DNA from: an uncultured Psychrobacillus sp.
Lineage (GTDB): Bacteria > Bacillota > Bacilli > Bacillales_A > Planococcaceae
Reading direction: 5' to 3'
DNA: 50,172 bases
Assembly: GCA_934234185.1 (NCBI GenBank)
Contig: CAKQHO010000013.1
Coordinates: 1-50,172 of the forward strand
Position numbers and translations under genes: made by a program. Shown here piece after piece: positions 23,753-31,771 of the stretch. How positions within the stretch are numbered: the first letter of the stretch is position 1; every line of letters begins with the position of its first letter. The notes beneath the pieces are model-generated. The model was not told where the DNA came from and made no database searches. It saw only the letters and a list, made by a program, of their open reading frames with translations.

Positions 23753-23768
23753 TTTCATCCCCCTATTC

Positions 23769-23808
23769 TTCTCTATTTTACTAAACAATTGTTTAGTAAA
23801 ATAGAGAA
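23769..23808. promoter_or_regulatory. 40-bp perfect palindrome before the GNAT gene
   Basis: Two 20-bp arms pair without a single mismatch and without a loop, centred at 23788/23789. The core is ACTAAACAATTGTTTAGT (23780-23797), which looks like a TetR-type operator. It ends 17 bp before the GNAT start. In the mRNA it would form a very stable hairpin just ahead of the ribosome site. No regulator gene is adjacent. Confidence 0.8.
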
Positions 23809-23960
23809 ATAAAAAAAGCACCTATCTCTTCGCAGACAAGCAAAGGAGTTCAAAGAGGAAGCAGTTCTCCCGCAGTCGTTATCCATTTGTTCTCGAGGAG
23901 CAATATATTGGTGCTCACGGTACACCCAATGTACTTGGTTTCAATGTATATATATCCTTT

Positions 23961-23992
23961 AAAGAGGCTCCTATAATTAAAGGAGCCTCTTT
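23961..23992 (-). terminator. Terminator of the acyl-CoA ligase operon
   Basis: AAAGAGGCTCCT and AGGAGCCTCTTT form a 12-bp stem with an 8-base loop, right after the ligase stop codon. The remaining gap up to the palindrome (about 23810-23960) shows nothing I can name. Confidence 0.8.
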
Positions 23993-23997
23993 CTCTA

Positions 23998-25587
23998 CTA
24001 ATTCACTTTTTTATTACCCTTCCAATACATCTCGCGAAGACGGAATTTTTGCAGTTTACCAGTCGCTGTTTTAGGGAGTGCTTCTACAAATTCAATAGTC
24101 TTTGGTGCTTTAAAGTGCGCCGTATTTGCACGGCAGTAATCAATTAGCTCTTGCTCCATCATTTCCTTGCCTGGATGTAGTACGACAATTGCCTTCGGAA
24201 CCTCTCCCCACTTTTCATCAGGCACTGCAATTACGGCAACCTCCAATATATTTGGATGCTTGTATAGAACGCCTTCAATCTCTGTCGAGGATATATTTTC
24301 CCCACCAGATATAATCATATCCTTCATGCGGTCCTGTATTTCGATATAGCCATCTGGATAGGTAACAGCTAGATCTCCCGTGTAAAACCAGCCATCTTTA
24401 ATTGCCTCTGCTGTTTTCTCAGGATCCTTATAATAGCCCTTCATGACGACGTTTCCACGTGTGATAATCTCACCGAGCTCCCGCCCATTCCAAGCGACCT
24501 CTTTCCCGTCCTCTTGGTTTACTACCTTTGTCTCCCCATTAAAGGCTAACTCAATCCCTTGTCGCGCTTTAATCGTTGCTTGCTCCTCAGCATTAAGGCT
24601 ATCAAACTCTTTTTTCCATTCGCAATATAAAATAAATGGTGACGTTTCTGTTAATCCATACACATGCATCATATTTAAACCTAATATAGATTGTGCTTTA
24701 GCAATTAAAGCTGCGGCAGGCGGTGCTCCAGCAGTGGCCATGCGTGGATTTGTCGTGATTTTTACTTCTTTTGCCTTCGGTTCATTAACTAACATATTCA
24801 CTACTGTGGGAGCTCCACATAAGAGAGAAATTTTATGTTTATCAAATAAGTCGATAATTAATGGAGGATCTACCTTTCTAAGACAAACATGAGTTGCCCC
24901 ATTTGCTGTAATAGCCCAAACCCCTCCCCATCCGTTCGCATGAAACATCGGAAGGGTATGTAGGTATACATCGTCATGATTCACGCTTAGATGATACATG
25001 AAGTTTGCCGCATTCATATAGTTACCTCGGTGAGTCAGCATAACTCCCTTTGGCTTAGAGGTTGTACCACTTGTGTAATTGAGTGTTAACAGCTGATTTT
25101 CATCTATTTCTGGAAATGAAACGACTTTGTTATTTACAGCTATAAATTCCTCGTAATCTTTTCCATTTAGTTCATTCGTATACCCATCTACTGCTACCAC
25201 CACTATTTGATCAAAAGGAAGATTGCTTTTAATTTTTTCAAGAGGCTTACTAAACTCTTCATCTAAAATAAGCATCTTGGAATCACTATGCTTGATAATG
25301 TACTCTAAATCCTCTGCAGATAGTCGATAGTTTAGTGGAACCATTACAGCTCCTAGCTGACAGATTCCATAAAAGCACTCCAGCATATAATGGGTGTTAG
25401 GAAGCATCACTGCAACGTGATCACCTTCTTTGATTCCTGCTGCAGCTAGCGCATAGGAAAGTTGATCTGCTCGTTTTCCAAACTCCCTGTAAGTGAATCT
25501 CTTCTCTTCATCAATTACCGCAAGCTTATCTGGATAGTACTTAATCGCTCTTCTTTTCCAATCTAGTGGTGTTAAAGGTGAAAACAT
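23998..25587 (-). CDS. Acyl-CoA ligase (AMP-forming, fatty-acid type)
   Basis: A 529-residue AMP-binding enzyme that activates a carboxylic acid, probably a medium- or long-chain fatty acid, to its CoA ester. The P-loop-like motif is YTSGTTSKPKGVMLTHRG near 170-187, motif A5 is MHVYGLTETSPF near 308-319, then GWFYTGDLAVTYPDGYIEIQDR and the C-terminal catalytic lysine in PKTATGKLQKFRL near 510-522. It follows the CoA-racemase-like gene by 29 bp on the same strand. The pair suggests catabolism of a branched or unusual acid, but the substrate is not visible. Confidence 0.92.
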   Translation of the reverse strand: MFSPLTPLDWKRRAIKYYPDKLAVIDEEKRFTYREFGKRADQLSYALAAAGIKEGDHVAVMLPNTHYMLECFYGICQLGAVMVPLNYRLSAEDLEYIIKHSDSKMLILDEEFSKPLEKIKSNLPFDQIVVVAVDGYTNELNGKDYEEFIAVNNKVVSFPEIDENQLLTLNYTSGTTSKPKGVMLTHRGNYMNAANFMYHLSVNHDDVYLHTLPMFHANGWGGVWAITANGATHVCLRKVDPPLIIDLFDKHKISLLCGAPTVVNMLVNEPKAKEVKITTNPRMATAGAPPAAALIAKAQSILGLNMMHVYGLTETSPFILYCEWKKEFDSLNAEEQATIKARQGIELAFNGETKVVNQEDGKEVAWNGRELGEIITRGNVVMKGYYKDPEKTAEAIKDGWFYTGDLAVTYPDGYIEIQDRMKDMIISGGENISSTEIEGVLYKHPNILEVAVIAVPDEKWGEVPKAIVVLHPGKEMMEQELIDYCRANTAHFKAPKTIEFVEALPKTATGKLQKFRLREMYWKGNKKVN

Positions 25588-25616
25588 CTGACCAGCTCCT
25601 TTTTCTGTGTTTATAT

Positions 25617-26822
25617 TCAGATAGAAACATCTTTGTGCTCACTAACCCCAAAAACTCCTAGCTCTATGAATCTTTGTATCTCTTCTCTCGACCATCCTGC
25701 TTCCTGTAAAATTTCGTTTGTATGAGTTCCTGTGGGGACTCCTGCAAATCGGTATATAGATTTATGCGACGAAAACTTAATAGGAAATGCAATCTGTTGT
25801 TCATATCCTTCATTACTAGGGACTGGGACAATCATTTCTCTTGCTTGCAACTGAGGATGACTGACAGCCTCTCCAAAGCTAAGAACGGGCTCCACACAGC
25901 CATCGAAGTCATTGCCTATTAGAGTTAACCATTCAGTAAATGTCTTTTGCTGAAAGGAAGTACTGACGAAATGTTTAAATTCCTCTTGTGCCTTTTTCGA
26001 CTGGCTTCGGCTGAGTTTTATTTTACTTTTATCCCCGAGTAGTTCACAAAGCATCTCCTGGAATTTGGGCTCTAAGCTACCGACTGAAAAATATCTACCA
26101 TCTTTTGTTTCATAAAAATCGTAGAAGCTTCCCCCATTTAATAGTAATTCTTCTGACTTTGGTTCAATACCTTCTGCTAAGTATGCAGGTCCATCCATTG
26201 CCTGAAGTGAGAATGATACATCTGTAAGGCTTATATCAATCTGCTGTCCCTTCCCTGTTTTCTCCCGATGATACACAGCTGCCAGTATGGCGATAACCGC
26301 TGGCATTCCACCTCCAGCGATATCGGCAATCTGAATACCTTGAGGAATGGGACGCTCTCCTTGTCGAGAGGAATAGCTTGAAATACCTGCAATTGATAAA
26401 TAGTTAATATCATGGCCGGCTTTATTGCTATAGGGCCCTGTCTGTCCATAACCTGTTATACTGCAAAAAATAATGGCAGGATTAATTTCTTTTAGTTTCT
26501 CATAGTCGATTCCAAGCTTCTGCATTACTCCAGGTCTAAACTGCTCTATAACAATGTCGTATTCCTTTACTAGCTCATAAATAATTTCTTTCGCTTCCTG
26601 TTTTTTCAAATCTAAAGCAAGCGAGCGCTTTGACCTATTCAAGTGTGCAAATGTGGCAGAGACCTCCCCATTTGAAGGCTTTAGATGCTTAATAAAGTCC
26701 TCTCGATATGGTGACTCAACTTTCATAACTTCTGCGCCCATATCTGCAAGCATCATTGTCGCAAATGGTCCAGGTAGTAAGGTAGTAAAGTCCAATATTT
26801 TTAATCCTTGTAATATCCCCAA
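25617..26822 (-). CDS. CaiB/BaiF family III CoA transferase or acyl-CoA racemase
   Basis: A 401-residue CoA enzyme of the CaiB/BaiF family. The opening LKILDFTTLLPGPFATMMLADMGAEVMKVE is typical. The AGHDINYLS motif holds His137 and Asp138, and Asp167 (IADIAGG) follows 30 residues later. From memory these match the catalytic His126 and Asp156 of mycobacterial alpha-methylacyl-CoA racemase, so a racemase may be more likely than a CoA transferase. It is first in an operon with the acyl-CoA ligase, which would supply acyl-CoA. The 145 bp upstream is AT-rich with no operator I can name. Confidence 0.88.
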   Translation of the reverse strand: MGILQGLKILDFTTLLPGPFATMMLADMGAEVMKVESPYREDFIKHLKPSNGEVSATFAHLNRSKRSLALDLKKQEAKEIIYELVKEYDIVIEQFRPGVMQKLGIDYEKLKEINPAIIFCSITGYGQTGPYSNKAGHDINYLSIAGISSYSSRQGERPIPQGIQIADIAGGGMPAVIAILAAVYHREKTGKGQQIDISLTDVSFSLQAMDGPAYLAEGIEPKSEELLLNGGSFYDFYETKDGRYFSVGSLEPKFQEMLCELLGDKSKIKLSRSQSKKAQEEFKHFVSTSFQQKTFTEWLTLIGNDFDGCVEPVLSFGEAVSHPQLQAREMIVPVPSNEGYEQQIAFPIKFSSHKSIYRFAGVPTGTHTNEILQEAGWSREEIQRFIELGVFGVSEHKDVSI

Positions 26823-26941
26823 GTCGATACCTCCTATAGAACGGACTCCCTATGTGATAATTGTAAATATTTATTTAAAAATTTTCAATTATCTTACTAT
26901 TTTAGTATAACAGACAAGGAAAATCATTGCTTATTTGGTAT

Positions 26942-26970
26942 AAAAAAGAACAGAGATTTTTCTCTGTTCA
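26942..26970 (-). terminator. Terminator of the siderophore operon
   Basis: On the minus strand GAACAGAG and CTCTGTTC are followed by six T. The stem overlaps the stop codon of the esterase. Confidence 0.85.
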
Positions 26971-27735
26971 AACACTAGCTGCATAACGAAAAGCTCTGCT
27001 AATGGTTGTAGGTACAACTGAAGCATGATTTTCCTCCGGAGCAATATGAAATTGAAGTTTCACTTTATTTTCTAGCAGCTTTTGCATTTCTTTTGCATCG
27101 TCGACTATGTAATACTCTTCACTTCCAACCGCCATAAATAGGTTGTCATCACTGGGAGTAAACCTTTCTGCATACTGAACAAGCTCTTTGTTGTTCCACC
27201 AGATTGAAGGGCTAATGGCTAAGTAATGGGTAAATAACATGGGTCGTATAAACATTGCCCATATAGTAAATAACCCACTTAAAGAATGCCCAAAAAGGGT
27301 TTGCTTGTGTAAATTAATATGATAAGTGGATTGAATTTTGGGCATTAGCTCTTCTGTAAGAAAGCTAAGGAATCTACTAGCACCACCATGAGGACCTAGA
27401 TTCTTCCCTTTTAATCTATCAGGGTATGTATATTCCTTGGCCGGTGGAGTAAAATCGTAGAATCTTTTTTCTCCTACTTCCTTAGCCGAGCCCTGATGAC
27501 AGATACCGACTACAATGGCCTTCGATATAGATGTTTTTAAAGTATTTTTAGATTGAAGCCTTACTACCTCTCTTGCTAGGTGAAAATAAGCATCCCCATC
27601 AAGTATGTAATAGACCTGATATCCTTCCTCTGGCTTGGGACCAATTGGGTACGAAACTTTAATCTCATACACAGAGCCGTTAGCAGTGGAGGTAAAATTC
27701 CATTGTTCGGTATTTTCTAGCACAATGCCCTTCAA
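26968..27735 (-). CDS. Siderophore esterase, alpha/beta hydrolase (BesA/YbbA-like)
   Basis: About 255 residues of esterase-D-like alpha/beta hydrolase. The nucleophile elbow is GHSLSG, the oxyanion region is YYILDGDAYF, the acid is probably in MAVGSEEYYIVDD and the catalytic His is in EENHASVVP. Proteins of this type release iron from imported siderophores by cleaving ester bonds, as BesA does for bacillibactin. The longest frame starts at 27774, overlapping the ATPase; I prefer the TTG at 27735, ten bases after AAGGGAG and directly after the ATPase stop. Last gene of the iron operon. Confidence 0.85.
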   Translation of the reverse strand: MKGIVLENTEQWNFTSTANGSVYEIKVSYPIGPKPEEGYQVYYILDGDAYFHLAREVVRLQSKNTLKTSISKAIVVGICHQGSAKEVGEKRFYDFTPPAKEYTYPDRLKGKNLGPHGGASRFLSFLTEELMPKIQSTYHINLHKQTLFGHSLSGLFTIWAMFIRPMLFTHYLAISPSIWWNNKELVQYAERFTPSDDNLFMAVGSEEYYIVDDAKEMQKLLENKVKLQFHIAPEENHASVVPTTISRAFRYAASV

Positions 27736-27737
27736 AT

Positions 27738-28538
27738 CTAGCAGTCTCCCTTCATCATTTCGTAGCCATAACAAACAGGTGCATCAATTTCTTCATCTAT
27801 CATTATTTTCGCCTCAATCTGGAAAACTCTCCGCATGACTTCCTTTGTCAATATTTCCTTTGGTGTTCCTATAGCAGTGATTGATCCATCCTTCATAGCA
27901 ATAAGCTCGTCAGAAAATCTCGCGGCATGGTTAATATCATGTAGAACCATCACTACTGTACATCCATGATTGTTGTTTAATTCCTCTATAATCGTAAGAA
28001 CGTCTAACTGGTGAGACATGTCTAAGTAAGTGGTAGGCTCATCTAATAATAAGATATCAGTTTCCTGGGCCAAGGCCATTGTCAGCCATACCTTTTGTCT
28101 TTGCCCACCTGAAAGCTGACTAATCTCTCGATCTCGAAAGGCAAGTGTTTTAGTCAAATCCATCGCCCACTCTATGACCTCTTGGTCTCTCTTCGTAAGC
28201 GTGCCCATGTTTTTGCGATGTGGAAATCTCCCGTACGAAATAAGCTCCTCCACCTTTAACTGAGAAGGAGCCTCTGAGCTTTGAGCAAGCAAGGCCATTT
28301 GCTTTGCAATATCCTTGGTGGAGATAGCCTGCATATCCTGCTCCTGTAAAAAAACCTTGCCACTTTTCTGCTTAAGTATCCTACCCATCGTTTTCAATAG
28401 AGTTGATTTTCCACATCCGTTTGGCCCTATAATGGTTGTAATTTTCCTCTTTTGAATAGAGGCGCTTAATTCAGAAAACACCATATGATTTTCATATCCA
28501 GCACTTAGCTCATCCACTCTTATAACAGGCATGTTCAC
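27738..28538 (-). CDS. Iron-siderophore ABC transporter ATPase
   Basis: A 266-residue FepC/FecE-type ATPase powering siderophore import. Walker A is GPNGCGKST near 38-46, the signature is LSGGQRQ near 139-145, Walker B is ILLLDEPTTYLD near 160-171 and the switch His is in VLHDINHAARF. The Q-loop is LLAQSSE. It follows the two permease genes by 13 bp and precedes the esterase by 2 bp. Confidence 0.95.
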   Translation of the reverse strand: MNMPVIRVDELSAGYENHMVFSELSASIQKRKITTIIGPNGCGKSTLLKTMGRILKQKSGKVFLQEQDMQAISTKDIAKQMALLAQSSEAPSQLKVEELISYGRFPHRKNMGTLTKRDQEVIEWAMDLTKTLAFRDREISQLSGGQRQKVWLTMALAQETDILLLDEPTTYLDMSHQLDVLTIIEELNNNHGCTVVMVLHDINHAARFSDELIAMKDGSITAIGTPKEILTKEVMRRVFQIEAKIMIDEEIDAPVCYGYEMMKGDC

Positions 28539-28551
28539 TGGTTTTCCCCTC

Positions 28552-29571
28552 CTATGCCTTAGATTTAATCAATAAATATATAAAGTAGGGTATCCCAATG
28601 ATTGATACCACGATTCCTACCGGAAGCTCCGAAGGCTCAAAGACTGTTTTTGCTATGTAGTCTGAAACAATTAATAAAAACATCCCAACAACGGCACTTA
28701 CGGGAATGACAAATCGATGACTTATTCCAACTAGACGCTTTGCTATATGAGGTGCCATTAATCCAATAAATGCCACGCTGCCAGAGACAGATACGCAGGC
28801 ACTAACAATCCCTATACTACTTAATAGCAGGAGAGATTTTTCCTTTTCAATCGAGATTCCCAAGCTCTTTACTGTGGATTCCTCTAGCTGCAAATAGTCC
28901 AACAAATGAGCTTTTCGATAAATAAAAAAACCTAGTATTAACACCCAAGGAAAGATGGTTAATACATAATTCCAATTAGCGCTATAAATACTGCCGGAAA
29001 GCCAAACAGCAGCCATTTCATAATCATTTGCATTCATTTGGAGTGAAATATATAAAGTAATTGCTCCAAAGCCGCTACTAATTGCAATACCCGTCAGGAT
29101 AAGCCGTTGCATATCTAGCACACTATTTTTCCATGAAAAAAGATAAATTATAGCTGCAGCAAGAGTTCCCCCAAAAAAGCCGAATAAAGGCATCAGTAAT
29201 ACCGAGTAGCTAGTACTACTTGCCGACATCTGAAAAAAGAACATAAAAATAACTATTGCTGCTCCTGCACCGGCATTAATCCCCAGAATTCCAGGATCGG
29301 CAAGGCCATTTCTAGTCACGCCTTGGATTACAGCGCCGGCTATGCCTAAGCCAATACCAACTAAACCAGCAATTACAATGCGCGGTAATCGAAAATCAAA
29401 AATAACTAAATCAAACTTCTCATTTGGATTTAGTCTTAGCAAAGTCTTTATCACTTCTATAACCGTCATATCGAAAGCTCCATTTGTAATATGTAGGTAG
29501 AAAGCAATAGAAGTTAGAGCTATGAAGGTAGTCATGACAAAGAGAAAACGTGTCCTTTCTGAGTTAACCAC
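28552..29571 (-). CDS. Iron-siderophore ABC transporter permease (FecCD type), second
   Basis: A 339-residue FecCD/BtuC-type permease with about ten membrane segments. Typical family phrases are RLPRIVIAGLVGIGLGIAGAVIQG near 55-78 and GSVAFIGLMAPHIAKRLVG near 265-283, the latter facing the ATPase. It overlaps the upstream permease by 8 bp, which suggests translational coupling and a heterodimeric channel, as with FeuB/FeuC. Confidence 0.95.
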   Translation of the reverse strand: MVNSERTRFLFVMTTFIALTSIAFYLHITNGAFDMTVIEVIKTLLRLNPNEKFDLVIFDFRLPRIVIAGLVGIGLGIAGAVIQGVTRNGLADPGILGINAGAGAAIVIFMFFFQMSASSTSYSVLLMPLFGFFGGTLAAAIIYLFSWKNSVLDMQRLILTGIAISSGFGAITLYISLQMNANDYEMAAVWLSGSIYSANWNYVLTIFPWVLILGFFIYRKAHLLDYLQLEESTVKSLGISIEKEKSLLLLSSIGIVSACVSVSGSVAFIGLMAPHIAKRLVGISHRFVIPVSAVVGMFLLIVSDYIAKTVFEPSELPVGIVVSIIGIPYFIYLLIKSKA

Positions 29572-30571
29572 GGCTAGCCCCTCCTTTCGTTCTTATTAAG
29601 TATAGAAAGAAAGGTACACCGATAAGCGCTGTAACTACGCCGACTGGTGTTTCAAAAGGAAAATTAATAATCCTACTTACAACGTCACAAAGAGCAAGGA
29701 ACACAGCTCCTATAACAGCGGAGCACGGAATAATAAAACGATAATCCATTCCTATGATAAAACGAGTAATATGAGGAATTACCAAGCCCACGAATGCAAT
29801 CTTCCCAACTATAGCAACAGCAGTGCCCGTGAGCATAACTACTGCTAATATACTCATCACCTTCACCCACTTGGTTCGTTGGCCAAGACCAACGGCAATA
29901 TCTTCTCCAAGAGATGTGATAGTAATAGACTTAGAAATAAAAAGAGCCACTATAAGGCCTATGCTGCCAAATGGTATTGCAAGAAGTACCATTTCCGGAT
30001 TTACACTATGTATCTTTGCGTTATACCAAATACTAATTGTTTGAGATACCTGATAATACATAGCAACGGCCGAAGCAGTACTACTTAGGAATGTACCAAT
30101 TACGGTACCTATGATGGCTAGCTTTACTGGAGACAATCCCCCCCTTATGAGAGAGCCAAGTCCAAAAACTAAGCCTGCACCTAATGCCGACCCAATCATT
30201 GATAAAAAAATTAATTGATAGTTTGAAAGTCCAGGAAAAAGTACCATTGCAAGTGTAATGACAAAAGCTGATCCATCATTCACTCCCATAATGGAAGGAG
30301 ATGCTAGATAGTTGCGGGTAATTCCCTGCATAATAGCACCTGCCACTGCCAGGAATGCTCCTACAAGCAAAGCTGCAAACACGCGCGGTAACCTTGAGGT
30401 ACGTATAATTTGATGATCTACATTATTTTCATCAAAATGTATAATCGATTGCCATGCAGTAAGAAGACTAATATCCTTTGCTCCATACATAACAGATAAG
30501 CCGATTACTAGTACGAAAAATAATGGAGAGGACCATAAAATAAGAGTAGGAAAAGATAATTTGGCAACCAT
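29564..30571 (-). CDS. Iron-siderophore ABC transporter permease (FecCD type), first
   Basis: A 335-residue FecCD permease, partner of the next one. Family phrases are RLPRVFAALLVGAFLAVAGAIMQG near 60-83 and GKIAFVGLVIPHITRFIIG near 255-273, with about ten hydrophobic segments. It lies 17 bp after the binding-protein gene, under the Fur-box promoter, in the operon order binding protein, permease, permease, ATPase, esterase. Confidence 0.95.
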   Translation of the reverse strand: MVAKLSFPTLILWSSPLFFVLVIGLSVMYGAKDISLLTAWQSIIHFDENNVDHQIIRTSRLPRVFAALLVGAFLAVAGAIMQGITRNYLASPSIMGVNDGSAFVITLAMVLFPGLSNYQLIFLSMIGSALGAGLVFGLGSLIRGGLSPVKLAIIGTVIGTFLSSTASAVAMYYQVSQTISIWYNAKIHSVNPEMVLLAIPFGSIGLIVALFISKSITITSLGEDIAVGLGQRTKWVKVMSILAVVMLTGTAVAIVGKIAFVGLVIPHITRFIIGMDYRFIIPCSAVIGAVFLALCDVVSRIINFPFETPVGVVTALIGVPFFLYLIRTKGGASRG

Positions 30572-30588
30572 CGTTTTTATCGCACCTT

Positions 30589-31572
30589 TTACTTCGTTAA
30601 ATTGGTAATTGCGGCTTCTAAGAATTTAACCTTGGACCAAGCAGTTCCACCCTGGGCTAGTGGGTCTACTGCATTTACAAAAACGTGGTCATTTTTTACA
30701 GCCTCTGTGCTTTTAAAAATAGGATTTTCTAATAATTCCTCTAGTGCTGCTGGATTATCTTTGTTTTCAGTTGTTTCAAATTGAAGGAAAATATAATCAG
30801 GATTAATTTCCGCAAGTCCCTCTAACGCTAACTCAGATTGTGCTTCTGCTTTTGCAACAGCCTCTGGTACAGCTAAACCTAAGTCTTCATAGAGAACAGG
30901 ATTTAAATAGATATTTTCTGGATATACATTGATACTGCCCTGTCTAATACGTAACACGAGAACCTTTTTATCCTTTAATTCCTTTAGCTGGTCCTTAGCT
31001 TCTGCAGACTTCTCTTCATATTCTGAAATAATCGTATTTGCTTCTACTTCCTTACCAGATAATTGTCCTAATAACAATAAATTTTCTTTCCAGTTTGTTG
31101 ATATATGAGAATATGGAATCATTGTTTGGATTTTGTTTAGCGCAGTTACAACCTCCTCTCCATGCTTAGAAGATCCTAGAATCACGTCAGGATTCAGTCC
31201 TAATATTGCTTCATTATTTGGTGCAAATTTATCACCAACAAGAGAGGCTCCCTCTAATTCATCTACTAAGTAGGACGGTATAGCATTTGCAATGGCTAAA
31301 ACTCCTACTGGCTTCACTCCTAAAATAGCAGCATCCTCCATAGATTCTAAGCTTGCAGCTACAATACTATTTATCTCTGCCGGTAAGGAGTACTCTTGAT
31401 CTAAATATGTAATTGTTTGTTCAGCTTGCACTTCATTTTTCTGTTTTGTTTCAATGCTCGGAGATTCTGCCTCTACTTTTACTTCTTTAGTAGCTTCTTC
31501 TCCGTTTCCACATGCAGATAATGTTAAAGCTAGTAAAGCGGAAGCTCCTAGCATCGAATATTTACTTTTCAC
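30589..31572 (-). CDS. Iron-siderophore-binding lipoprotein
   Basis: A 327-residue periplasmic-binding-protein-type lipoprotein. The N-terminal signal ends in the lipobox LSAC, so Cys21 would be lipidated and the mature protein anchored outside. An acidic, Lys/Glu-rich linker (about 22-52) precedes the binding domain, which has the family pattern EINSIVAASLESMEDAAILGVKPVGV and LNPDVILGSSKHGE. No siderophore biosynthesis genes are nearby, so it probably imports a xenosiderophore or one made elsewhere in the genome. First gene of the operon behind a Fur box. Confidence 0.95.
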   Translation of the reverse strand: MKSKYSMLGASALLALTLSACGNGEEATKEVKVEAESPSIETKQKNEVQAEQTITYLDQEYSLPAEINSIVAASLESMEDAAILGVKPVGVLAIANAIPSYLVDELEGASLVGDKFAPNNEAILGLNPDVILGSSKHGEEVVTALNKIQTMIPYSHISTNWKENLLLLGQLSGKEVEANTIISEYEEKSAEAKDQLKELKDKKVLVLRIRQGSINVYPENIYLNPVLYEDLGLAVPEAVAKAEAQSELALEGLAEINPDYIFLQFETTENKDNPAALEELLENPIFKSTEAVKNDHVFVNAVDPLAQGGTAWSKVKFLEAAITNLTK

Positions 31573-31617
31573 CCTTATATCTCTCCTCTATAAATAGTTT
31601 AATTAGGCCCTAATTAA

Positions 31618-31638
31618 TTGATAATGATTATCAATATC
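31618..31638. promoter_or_regulatory. Fur box
   Basis: TGATAATGATTATCA at 31619-31633 is a perfect 7-1-7 Fur motif, extended on one side by ATATC. It lies 46 bp before the binding-protein start and next to a possible minus-strand promoter (TTGAAA, 17 bp, TAAAAT). The operon should be repressed when iron is plentiful. Confidence 0.92.
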
Positions 31639-31771
31639 ATTTTATAGGTTTATTTATTATATTTCAATACTATTATCAAATTTAAAAATTTATTTTACTA
31701 AGCTTCAATGGAAGTTTGTCTTCCTAGTAATAAGGGAATAATTCTATGCAGACATAGTAGGAGAAAGGACA

